A DNA stretch of 9,099 nt, from positions 1 through 9,099 of the forward strand of contig JAEYXI010000369.1 of assembly GCA_023428515.1 (NCBI GenBank). The letters are read 5' to 3'. Positions 1 to 6,268 of this stretch are shown one piece after another. Position 1 is the stretch's first letter, and each line of letters opens with the position of its first letter. A program made the position numbers and the translations under genes. Below the pieces are notes generated by a model. That model searched no databases, was not told the origin of the DNA, and saw only the letters and a program-made list of their open reading frames with translations. The stretch is from Pseudomonadota bacterium. Lineage in GTDB: Bacteria; Pseudomonadota; Alphaproteobacteria; Rhizobiales; Rhizobiaceae.

Positions 1-25
1 GCTTTGGACTCTCGTGCTTGCTCAT
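1..25 (-). CDS. 5' end of a divergent gene, product not recognisable (8 codons visible)
   Basis: Reading leftward from an ATG at 25, the visible codons give MSKHESPK before the window ends. The start is supported by an AGAGG ribosome-binding sequence (complement of 35-39) nine bases upstream of the ATG, and by the open spacer between it and htpX. Eight residues cannot identify a family. From what I recall of rhizobial gene order, a small DUF1674 protein (related to mitochondrial SDHAF4, a succinate dehydrogenase assembly factor) is often found beside htpX and rsmB, and such proteins start with a charged low-complexity stretch like this one. That identity is inference only. The gene would share its upstream region with htpX, transcribed in the opposite direction. 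Confidence 0.42.
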
Positions 26-60
26 GATCTGGCGCCTCTGTCTCCGGGCCTGGCGAATCG

Positions 61-89
61 TTGAAACCGGGCGATGACTTTCCCATCAT
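61..89 (+). promoter_or_regulatory. sigma-32 (RpoH)-like heat-shock promoter for htpX
   Basis: TTGAAA at 61-66 is followed after exactly 14 bases by TCCCATCAT at 81-89. The classical sigma-32 consensus is CTTGAAA, a spacer of roughly 13-14 bases, then CCCCATnT. The -35 element matches fully except for the leading C, and the -10 keeps the CCCAT core. Transcription would start near 96-98, leaving a leader of about 50 nt before the htpX start at 148. HtpX is a known heat- and envelope-stress protein in Escherichia coli, so the match is biologically sensible. The same bases contain a TATGAT-like -10 on the opposite strand, which might serve the divergent gene. Confidence 0.6.
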
Positions 90-147
90 ATAGTGGCAAA
101 TCACGGCTGGATCGAACGCTTTTCGACAGCCTCCAATGGAGACCGTC

Positions 148-1155
148 ATGAACATCCTTCGCACAGCCATGCTTCTGGCTTTCATGACCGCCCTGTTCAT
201 GGCGGTCGGCTACCTTATCGGTGGCAGCGGCGGCATGATGATCGCATTCCTGATCGCCGCCGGCATGAACTTCTTCAGCTACTGGAACGCCGACAAGATG
301 GTGCTGAAGATGCACCACGCCGTCGAGGTCGACGAGCGCAACGCGCCTGAATATTACGGCATCGTGCGCGATCTCTCGGCGCGCGCCGGCCTGCCGATGC
401 CGAAGACCTACCTGATCCAGAACCCGCAGCCCAACGCCTTCGCGACGGGGCGCAACCCCCAGAATGCCGCGGTGGCGGCAACGACCGGGCTGCTGGAGCG
501 CCTCTCCTACGAGGAAGTGGCGGGCGTCATGGCGCATGAGCTCGCCCATGTGCAGAACCGCGACACGCTGACCATGACGATCACCGCGACGCTCGCCGGC
601 GCGATCTCCATGCTCGGCAACTTCGCCTTCTTCTTCGGTGGAAACCGCAACAACAACAACAACGGCCTCGGCATGATCGGCGTACTGGTGGCGATGATCG
701 TAGCGCCGCTCGCCGCGGCGATGGTGCAGATGGCGATCAGCCGTACGCGCGAATATTCGGCGGACCGGCGCGGCGCCGAGATCTGCGGCCAGCCGCTGTG
801 GCTCGCCTCGGCGCTGAACAAGATCGCCAAAAGCGCCGAGCGCATCCACAATCCCGACGCCGAGCGCAATCCGGCGACGGCGCATATGTTCATCATCAAC
901 CCGCTGTCCGGCGAGCGCATGGACAATCTGTTCTCGACCCACCCCAACACGGAGAACCGCATTCGCGCGCTGCAGGCCATGGCCGATGAGGGGTTCGAGC
1001 CCGCGGCCCATGAGGCGCAGCCTTATGACGATCCTGCCGACGAGAGCGGTCCGTGGTCGCAGGGACGGCAGGCCGAAACGCCGGCCGAGCCGGAGCCGCC
1101 CAAGCCGAACCCATGGGGCCGCAACCCGACCGGGCCGCGAGGACGCCGCTCGTGA
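148..1155 (+). CDS. htpX: Protease HtpX homolog (M48B membrane zinc metalloprotease)
   Basis: HtpX is an inner-membrane zinc endopeptidase that cuts misfolded or damaged membrane proteins and overlaps in role with FtsH. The protein (335 aa) shows two N-terminal hydrophobic segments (about residues 3-26 and 28-46) and the zinc motif HELAH with His130, Glu131 and His134. Two further membrane segments follow (about 140-165 and 173-198), then SRTREYSAD, where Glu202 is the likely third zinc ligand. The conserved stretch [15 protein letters not shown] and the [10 protein letters not shown] block follow. I place the start at 148, giving [10 protein letters not shown], because GGAG at 138-141 sits six bases before it; an ATG at 136 would add four residues but has no such site. 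After about residue 285 comes a proline-, glutamate- and arginine-rich tail of roughly 50 residues, longer than in typical bacterial HtpX. A run of five asparagines lies in the loop between the last two membrane segments. The stop overlaps the rsmB start, and a sigma-32-like promoter lies upstream. Confidence 0.96.
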   Translation: MNILRTAMLLAFMTALFMAVGYLIGGSGGMMIAFLIAAGMNFFSYWNADKMVLKMHHAVEVDERNAPEYYGIVRDLSARAGLPMPKTYLIQNPQPNAFATGRNPQNAAVAATTGLLERLSYEEVAGVMAHELAHVQNRDTLTMTITATLAGAISMLGNFAFFFGGNRNNNNNGLGMIGVLVAMIVAPLAAAMVQMAISRTREYSADRRGAEICGQPLWLASALNKIAKSAERIHNPDAERNPATAHMFIINPLSGERMDNLFSTHPNTENRIRALQAMADEGFEPAAHEAQPYDDPADESGPWSQGRQAETPAEPEPPKPNPWGRNPTGPRGRRS

Positions 1156-2540
1156 GCCGCCCGGCGGGGCGAAGCGCTCAGCAAAAAAGAACCGGAGATT
1201 CTCCAGAGGCCGGGAGCCGAAACGTCCCCGGCCTTGCAGCACGCAAGACGGCGGCGAAATTGCTAGCCGTGGTGATCGACGCGAGGACGCCGCTCGACGG
1301 TCTCACAGACAACGACAATGGACATCCGCACTATCTGTCGCTCGACCCGCGCGACCGCAGCCTGGTGCGCGCCATCCTGACGACGGCGCTGCGCTATCGC
1401 GTCACCATCGGCACGCTGATTTCACGCAGGCTAGAGCGGCCGCTGCCGCCCAACGCCACGGCGCTGTCGCATATCCTGCATGTGGCAGCCGCGCAGATCC
1501 TTTTTCTTGACGTTCCGGATAGCGCCGCGGTCGACCTTGCGGTGACGCATGCGAAGTCCGATCCGCGCACGGCCCGCTTCGCCGCGCTCGTCAACGGCGT
1601 GCTTCGCTCGCTCGCGCGGGGAAAGGACGCCGAACTTCAGCCGGCGCTTGCCACCACGCTGGACGCGCCGGCCTGGTTCGCCGAGCGGCTGACCGCCGCC
1701 TATGGCAGGGAGAAGGCGACAGCCATCCTTGCCGCGCACCGGGTGGAGGCGCCTGTCGATTTTTCGGTGAAAGGTGATCCCGAATTGTGGGCGGAGCGCT
1801 TCGGCGGCATCGTGCTGCCGACCGGCGGCGTACGCGTGGAAAGACTGGTGGCGAACGTCACCGATCTCGAGGGCTTCTCGGAGGGTGAATGGTGGGTTCA
1901 GGATGCTGCAGCCGCCCTACCCGCGCGCCTGCTTGGCGAGATCGCCGGCACGCGTGTCGCCGACCTCTGCGCCGCTCCCGGCGGGAAGACGGCGCAGCTG
2001 GCGTTGGCCGGCGCCGACGTCACCGCCCTCGACGCATCGAAGAACCGGCTGGCACGGCTGGCACGCAATTTGGAGCGGCTGCGGCTCAAAGCGGACGTGG
2101 AGCAGGCAGACATCCTGACCTACGAACCCGGCGAACTGTTTGACGCGATCCTGCTTGATGCGCCCTGCTCGTCGACCGGTACCGTTCGCCGTCACCCCGA
2201 CGTCCCCTGGACGAAATCGCCGGGAGACATCGAGAAGCTCGCTTCGCTTCAGGCGAAAATGCTCGCGGCGGCGGTGAAACTGGTCAAACCGGGCGGCAAG
2301 GTCGTCTTCTCCAACTGCTCGCTCGACCCGGCCGAGGGCGAGGAGCTTTATCGCGCTTTCCTGGCCGAAACGCCTGATGTCGAGCATGAGCCGGCCCGGC
2401 CCGGCGAGATCGCCGGAGCGGACGCATTCCTGACTGAGGAAGGCACGCTGAGGACCACCCCGGCCGACATGCGGCTGGAAACACCGGCTATTTCCGGCCT
2501 GGACGGCTTCTTTGCCGCCAGATTCCGGCGTCTCGGTTGA
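1152..2540 (+). CDS. rsmB: 16S rRNA (cytosine(967)-C(5))-methyltransferase RsmB
   Basis: RsmB uses S-adenosylmethionine to methylate C5 of cytosine 967 in 16S rRNA during 30S assembly in the cytosol. The N-terminal part (about residues 30-160, with [20 protein letters not shown] and [10 protein letters not shown]) is the NusB-like RNA-binding domain. The Rossmann methyltransferase domain follows, with the SAM motif [10 protein letters not shown] (AAPGGKT at residues 274-280), [15 protein letters not shown] with Cys339, and [12 protein letters not shown] with Cys389; the two cysteines are the paired catalytic and release residues of m5C RNA methyltransferases. I choose the GTG at 1152 as start (462 aa): GAGGA at 1139-1143 is well spaced, and the GTGA overlap with the htpX stop suggests translational coupling. 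The frame stays open further upstream to an ATG at 1053, but that stretch lies inside htpX and has no RsmB-like sequence. Length is slightly above the E. coli enzyme (429 aa), mainly through the N-terminal extension of about 25 basic residues. Confidence 0.95.
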   Translation: MSRPAGRSAQQKRTGDSPEAGSRNVPGLAARKTAAKLLAVVIDARTPLDGLTDNDNGHPHYLSLDPRDRSLVRAILTTALRYRVTIGTLISRRLERPLPPNATALSHILHVAAAQILFLDVPDSAAVDLAVTHAKSDPRTARFAALVNGVLRSLARGKDAELQPALATTLDAPAWFAERLTAAYGREKATAILAAHRVEAPVDFSVKGDPELWAERFGGIVLPTGGVRVERLVANVTDLEGFSEGEWWVQDAAAALPARLLGEIAGTRVADLCAAPGGKTAQLALAGADVTALDASKNRLARLARNLERLRLKADVEQADILTYEPGELFDAILLDAPCSSTGTVRRHPDVPWTKSPGDIEKLASLQAKMLAAAVKLVKPGGKVVFSNCSLDPAEGEELYRAFLAETPDVEHEPARPGEIAGADAFLTEEGTLRTTPADMRLETPAISGLDGFFAARFRRLG

Positions 2541-2557
2541 GTAGCCAGCCGGGGATT

Positions 2558-2574
2558 TGCGCGAAAAGCGCGCA
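2558..2574 (+). other. Small perfect hairpin after rsmB
   Basis: TGCGCG, a five-base AAAAG spacer and CGCGCA form a six-base-pair stem 18 nt after the rsmB stop. No T-run follows, so a classical intrinsic terminator is not supported. It could slow polymerase, protect the 3' end of the htpX-rsmB transcript, or be a chance palindrome. The rest of the 149-nt spacer (2541-2689) holds a weak promoter candidate and a G-rich run near 2640-2665. Confidence 0.35.
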
Positions 2575-2579
2575 GTGCC

Positions 2580-2608
2580 TTCACGGAAAATTCACTCTCG
2601 TGTAAACT
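2580..2608 (+). promoter_or_regulatory. Weak sigma-70-like promoter candidate before the heparinase-like gene
   Basis: TTCACG (2580-2585) and TAAACT (2603-2608) are separated by 17 bases, each agreeing with four of six positions of TTGACA and TATAAT. The surrounding 35 bases are the most AT-rich part of the spacer between rsmB and the next gene. Matches of this quality arise by chance, so this is only a candidate. If used, the leader would be about 75 nt. Confidence 0.22.
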
Positions 2609-2674
2609 GCTGAATCGACTGGGCATTCGCGGGCGCCTGGGACCCGGGGGCGACCGGGGACCGGCGCGACGAGC

Positions 2675-2683
2675 GGGAGAGGG
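2675..2683 (+). promoter_or_regulatory. Strong ribosome-binding site fixing a TTG start
   Basis: GGGAGAGGG lies six bases before the TTG at 2690. It is a purine-rich site at ideal distance, and there is no in-frame ATG near it. This is what supports TTG as the real start of the heparinase-like gene. Confidence 0.6.
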
Positions 2684-2689
2684 ATTTCA

Positions 2690-4414
2690 TTGGCGACTGC
2701 GACGGGCAGCACGACGCGTCTGTGGACGCTCGTCGCGAAGGAGGTGTGGCGCAAGACGCGCCAGCGCCTGCGCGCCGGCCCAGTCTACCGCTGGCGCTAT
2801 TCCGGCCGCACGCCGGAGCGCGTGCTGATCGCACCGCCCGACCTGCGTCTCGCCGATCCGCAGATCGCGCTTGAAATCTATTACGGGCGCTTTCCGCTGT
2901 CGGGCCACCTGGTCGAAACCGGCGGGCATTCGCCCTTCCAGATCGAGGTGCCGAATCGCGGCTGGCTGAAGACGCTGCACGGTTTCCGCTGGCTGCGGCA
3001 TATGCGCGCCGCAGGCACGGAACTCGCCGCCGCCAATGCCCGTGCGCTGGTGTCCGACTGGATCGCCACCCATGGCGGCAGCATCTCGGGCGTCGCCTGG
3101 GAGCCGTCGACGACGGCAAAGCGCATCATTGCCTGGCTGCAGCATTCCTCGGTGGTGCTGCAAGGCGCGGAGTTCCCCTTCTATCGCGCCTATCTGCGGT
3201 CGCTTGCAGTGCAGATCCGCTACCTGCGCTCGGTGGTGAAGGAGATGCCCGACGGCAAGGACAGGCTGCGCGCCAGGATCGCGCTTGCCTTTGCCGCACT
3301 GTCGCTGCCGGCGCCGGCCTCCGCGCTGCGCGGGGCGACGCGCCATCTCGCGGAAGAACTCGACCGGCAGATCCTGCCCGACGGCGGGCACATATCGCGC
3401 AATCCGCTGACCGTGATGGAGCTGCTCGCCGATCTGCTGCCGCTTCGCCACACCTACACCAACCAGGCGGAGACGCCTCCTGCGGCGCTGATCAACGCCG
3501 TCGACCGCATGCTGCCGGCGCTGCGCTTCTTCCGCCACGAGGACGGCGCGCTCGCCCGCTTCAACGGCATGGGCGCGACGATCCACGACCGCATCGCCGC
3601 CATCCTGCGCCATGACGACACCGAGGGCGCGCCGCTGCTGCACGCGCCGCATTCGGGCTATGAGCGTCTGTCGATGGGCGGCACGACCGTCATCGCCGAC
3701 ACCGGCCCGCCACCGCCGATCGACGTCTCCAACACGGCGCATGCCGGCTGCCTGTCCTTCGAGATGTCGTCGGGACGGCAGCATTTCATCATAAATTGCG
3801 GCGTAGACACCTATGGCGCGGCGGAATTCCGGCCGCTGGCGCGCGCCACCGCCGCGCATTCGACGGCGACCCTCAACGACACATCCTCTGCGCGCTTCAA
3901 CCATTCGCTGCGCATCAACGATATGGAGAGCCCGCCGCTGATCGGCGGGCCGCAGAACGTACCCAGCCGGCGCACCGACCAGCCGGGCATGCAGGGCTTC
4001 ATCGCCAGCCATGACGGCTACGTGGCGCGCTTCTCGATCTATCACGAGCGCGAGCTGTCGCTGTCCTCCGAAGGCAATGTGCTCTCCGGCGTCGACCGCT
4101 TCCTGCGCGGCGGTGGCGCGGTGGCCCGCAACAACGGCCGCGACTTCGTGACGATCCGCTTTCACCTGCATCCGGAAGTCGAGCTTTTCGAGGACGAGGA
4201 GGGACGGCTGGTGCTGAGTGCTGCGAATGCCGACCGCTGGGTGATGTCCTGCGAAGAGGTGGCGCCGACGATCGAGGAATCGATCTATTTCGCCGGCCTG
4301 GGCGGCCCGCGGCGCAGCCGCCAGCTCGTGCTTTCCTTCAAGGCTTCCGACGTGCAGCAGGTGCACTGGCAGTTCACCCGCACGCATGTGGTGGAGTACG
4401 TGCAGAAGCAGTGA
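2690..4414 (+). CDS. Heparinase II/III family protein (putative polysaccharide lyase)
   Basis: This 574-aa protein looks like the heparinase II/III-type family: an N-terminal helical (alpha/alpha toroid-like) half to about residue 310 and a C-terminal beta-rich heparinase II/III domain. The C-terminal signature is visible as NTAHAGCLSFEMSSG with His351, then NCGVDTYG, then RATAAHSTATLND with Arg385 and His390. This pattern corresponds to the family's 'HAHxDxLSFE ... DxGTY ... R.T.AHNT' blocks. Characterised relatives cut uronate-containing polysaccharides by beta-elimination, usually outside the cytosol. No signal peptide is visible here: the N-terminus (MATATGSTTRLWTLVAKEVW) is short of hydrophobic residues and is followed by basic sequence, so the protein may stay in the cytosol. 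The start is TTG with a strong ribosome-binding site. It lies between rsmB and purH, an arrangement I recall as common in rhizobia, which argues for an old conserved function rather than a recent acquisition. The substrate cannot be deduced. Confidence 0.85.
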   Translation: MATATGSTTRLWTLVAKEVWRKTRQRLRAGPVYRWRYSGRTPERVLIAPPDLRLADPQIALEIYYGRFPLSGHLVETGGHSPFQIEVPNRGWLKTLHGFRWLRHMRAAGTELAAANARALVSDWIATHGGSISGVAWEPSTTAKRIIAWLQHSSVVLQGAEFPFYRAYLRSLAVQIRYLRSVVKEMPDGKDRLRARIALAFAALSLPAPASALRGATRHLAEELDRQILPDGGHISRNPLTVMELLADLLPLRHTYTNQAETPPAALINAVDRMLPALRFFRHEDGALARFNGMGATIHDRIAAILRHDDTEGAPLLHAPHSGYERLSMGGTTVIADTGPPPPIDVSNTAHAGCLSFEMSSGRQHFIINCGVDTYGAAEFRPLARATAAHSTATLNDTSSARFNHSLRINDMESPPLIGGPQNVPSRRTDQPGMQGFIASHDGYVARFSIYHERELSLSSEGNVLSGVDRFLRGGGAVARNNGRDFVTIRFHLHPEVELFEDEEGRLVLSAANADRWVMSCEEVAPTIEESIYFAGLGGPRRSRQLVLSFKASDVQQVHWQFTRTHVVEYVQKQ

Positions 4415-4468
4415 CGGCAGCCACACCATCGCTTGATTTCCTGTCAGCGAGCCGGTAGCGCACCTTTC

Positions 4469-4495
4469 TGGTTACAACGAACCATTTCGGTTACA
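4469..4495 (+). promoter_or_regulatory. Repeated GGTTACA motif upstream of purH (possible operator)
   Basis: GGTTACA occurs at 4470-4476 and again at 4489-4495, 19 bases start to start, just 18 bases before the purH ATG. The first copy is also part of an inverted repeat, TGGTT (4469-4473) and AACCA (4480-4484). Two direct copies close to two helical turns apart resemble a binding site for a dimeric regulator, or a structured leader. It does not match the enterobacterial PurR box. The rest of the 98-nt spacer shows no clear promoter or terminator. Confidence 0.25.
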
Positions 4496-4512
4496 GCCTG
4501 AAAGGCCCCTAG

Positions 4513-6129
4513 ATGGCGGTTGCCTCGAAGAAGATTCCCGCACCCGACCTCGTTCCGGTTCGTCGTGCGCTGCTGTCCGTGTCGGATAAGACGGGGCTGA
4601 TCGAATTCGCGGCAGCGCTGTCGAAAGCGGGTGTGGAGCTCGTCTCGACCGGCGGTACGGCGAAGTCGATCCAGCAGGCCGGGATTGCCGTGCGCGACGT
4701 GTCGGAACTGACGGGATTTCCGGAGATCATGGACGGGCGCGTGAAGACGCTGCATCCTTCCGTCCACGGCGCGCTGCTCGGCGTGCGCGACGACCCCGAG
4801 CATGCCGCGGCGATGAAGACGCATGGCATCGAGCCGATCGACCTCGTTGTGGTCAATCTCTATCCCTTCGAGGAAGTCAGGCAATCGGGCGCCGACTATG
4901 CCTCCATCGTCGAGAACATCGATATCGGTGGGCCGGCCATGGTGCGCGCGTCGGCGAAGAACCATGCCTATGTCGCGATCGTGACGGATCCCGAGGACTA
5001 CGCCTCCGTGCTCAACGCGCTGGAGATGAATTTCGGCAGCCTATCGTTCGAATTCCGACAGAAACTCGCCGCCAAGGCGTTTTCCCGCACCGCCGCCTAT
5101 GACGCGGCGATCTCGGGCTGGTTCGCCGACGCGCTTCATGTCGAGCATCCGACCTGGCGCGCCTTCGGCGGCAGGCTGGACAGCGTGATGCGCTATGGCG
5201 AGAACCCGCACCAGCAGGCAGGCTTCTACGTCACCGGCGAGAAGCGGCCGGGCGTGGCGACGGCTCGGCAGTTGCAGGGCAAGCAGCTTTCCTACAACAA
5301 CATCAACGACACCGACGCAGCCTTCGAACTCGCCGGCGAATTCGACCCGAAGCGCACGGCGGCGGTGGCGATCATCAAGCACGCCAACCCCTGCGGCGTA
5401 GCGGAGGGCGCGAGCCTGAAGGACGCCTATCTCAAGGCGCTCGCCTGCGACCCGGTCTCGGCCTTCGGCGGCATCGTCGCGCTGAACCGGCTGCTCGACG
5501 CGGAAGCCGCCGAGGAGATCGTCAAGACCTTCACCGAAGTGATCATCGCGCCGGAGGCCAGCGACGAAGCGAGAGGCATCGTCGCGGCGAAGAAGAATTT
5601 GCGCCTGCTGGTGACGGGCGGGCTGCCCGATCCGCGCGCGGCGGGAACCAGCGTCAAGTCGGTGGCGGGCGGGCTGCTGGTGCAGGGCCGCGATAATGCG
5701 GTGGTCGACGACCTCGAACTGAAGGTGGTGACCAAGCGCGCGCCGACTGAGAAGGAAATGGCGGACTTGAAATTCGCCTTCCGCGTTGCCAAGCACGTGA
5801 AGTCAAACGCCATCGTCTATGCGAAGGACGGTGCGACGGTCGGCATCGGCGCCGGCCAGATGAGCCGGGTGGATTCCTCGCGCATTGCAGCGAGGAAAGC
5901 GCTCGATGCGGCCGAGGCGGCAGGCTGGACCGAGCCGCTGACCAAGGGCTCAGTGGTGGCGTCGGACGCTTTCTTCCCCTTCGCCGACGGGCTGCTGTCG
6001 GCGGTGGAGGCAGGTGCGACGGCTGTGATCCAGCCGGGCGGCTCGATGCGCGACGACGAGGTGATCGCGGCCGCCGACGAGCACGGCATCGCCATGGTGT
6101 TCACCGGCACCAGGCATTTCAGGCACTGA
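4513..6129 (+). CDS. purH: Bifunctional AICAR transformylase / IMP cyclohydrolase PurH
   Basis: PurH carries out the final two steps of de novo purine synthesis: it formylates AICAR with 10-formyltetrahydrofolate to FAICAR, then closes the ring to give IMP, in the cytosol as a homodimer. The 538-aa length is normal for the family. The N-terminal cyclohydrolase (MGS-like) domain shows SVSDKTG (22-28), STGGTAK (45-51), [13 protein letters not shown] (70-82) and [16 protein letters not shown] (135-150). The transformylase domain shows RYGENPHQ (227-234), [16 protein letters not shown], the catalytic pair Lys289-His290 in IIKHANPCG, and [10 protein letters not shown]. The C-terminus is the typical [23 protein letters not shown] and [14 protein letters not shown]-type ribosome binding (4501-4505) sits seven bases before the ATG. 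It is probably transcribed apart from, or only weakly with, the heparinase-like gene 98 nt upstream. It ends 9 nt before a large hairpin of a repeat element and converges with the transporter gene. Confidence 0.98.
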   Translation: MAVASKKIPAPDLVPVRRALLSVSDKTGLIEFAAALSKAGVELVSTGGTAKSIQQAGIAVRDVSELTGFPEIMDGRVKTLHPSVHGALLGVRDDPEHAAAMKTHGIEPIDLVVVNLYPFEEVRQSGADYASIVENIDIGGPAMVRASAKNHAYVAIVTDPEDYASVLNALEMNFGSLSFEFRQKLAAKAFSRTAAYDAAISGWFADALHVEHPTWRAFGGRLDSVMRYGENPHQQAGFYVTGEKRPGVATARQLQGKQLSYNNINDTDAAFELAGEFDPKRTAAVAIIKHANPCGVAEGASLKDAYLKALACDPVSAFGGIVALNRLLDAEAAEEIVKTFTEVIIAPEASDEARGIVAAKKNLRLLVTGGLPDPRAAGTSVKSVAGGLLVQGRDNAVVDDLELKVVTKRAPTEKEMADLKFAFRVAKHVKSNAIVYAKDGATVGIGAGQMSRVDSSRIAARKALDAAEAAGWTEPLTKGSVVASDAFFPFADGLLSAVEAGATAVIQPGGSMRDDEVIAAADEHGIAMVFTGTRHFRH

Positions 6130-6138
6130 CCGGCATTT

Positions 6139-6165
6139 CCTTCTCCCCGTTCCACGGGGAGAAGG
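6139..6165 (+). terminator. Large hairpin just downstream of purH (terminator-like, no T-run)
   Basis: CCTTCTCCCCGT (6139-6150) and ACGGGGAGAAGG (6154-6165) form a perfect 12-base-pair stem with a three-base TCC loop. It begins nine bases after the purH stop. A stem this stable could end transcription or protect the purH mRNA from 3' decay. The lack of a following T-run makes intrinsic termination uncertain. It is also the left arm of the repeat element described next. Confidence 0.35.
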
Positions 6166-6268
6166 TGTCACGAAGTGACGGATGAGGGGCGGCGCGAACT
6201 TTTGAAAGCTGGTGCTGCCCCTCACCTATCGGCTTCGCCGACATCCTCTCCCCGCAAGCGGGGAGAGG
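6139..6268. repeat. Rhizobial RIME-like mosaic palindromic repeat
   Basis: Five inverted repeats are packed into 130 bases: a 12-bp stem at 6139-6165; GTCAC/GTGAC at 6167-6179; TGAGGGGC (6183-6190) pairing with GCCCCTCA (6217-6224), extendable inward by five more pairs including two G-U; TCGGC/GCCGA at 6229-6241; and CCTCTCCCCGC/GCGGGGAGAGG at 6245-6268. The two outer hairpins resemble each other (CTCTCCCCG and CTTCTCCCCG cores), so the element as a whole is roughly symmetrical about the central TGAGGGGC stem. This architecture and these words (TCTCCCCG, CGGGGAGA, GATGAGGGG) are what I know from the repeated intergenic palindromes of Sinorhizobium, Rhizobium and Mesorhizobium (RIME and related). 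Copy number in this genome cannot be seen from one window. The right 47 bases lie inside the convergent transporter gene and encode its last 15 residues and stop. Confidence 0.8.

Noticed and set aside
136..147. ATG four codons upstream of the chosen htpX start
   Set aside because: It would place the good GGAG site inside the coding sequence; MNxxRTAML is the usual HtpX beginning.
1053..1151. 33-codon N-terminal extension of RsmB beginning inside htpX
   Set aside because: The stretch is the htpX tail read in another frame; the GTG at 1152 has a proper ribosome-binding site and gives the expected RsmB N-terminus.
22..1242. 406-codon open frame on the minus strand opposite htpX
   Set aside because: It mirrors the htpX codons in a GC-rich genome, has no recognisable domain (Arg/His-rich low-complexity translation), and htpX is certain on the other strand.
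2687..4429. 580-codon open frame on the minus strand opposite the heparinase-like gene
   Set aside because: It is nearly the same extent as the sense gene, as expected from codon-position GC bias; the translation is rich in Arg, His and Gly with no family motif, whereas the sense frame has clear heparinase II/III blocks.
5041..5796. 251-codon minus-strand open frame inside purH
   Set aside because: It lies wholly opposite an intact, highly conserved purH and shows no domain or ribosome-binding site of note.
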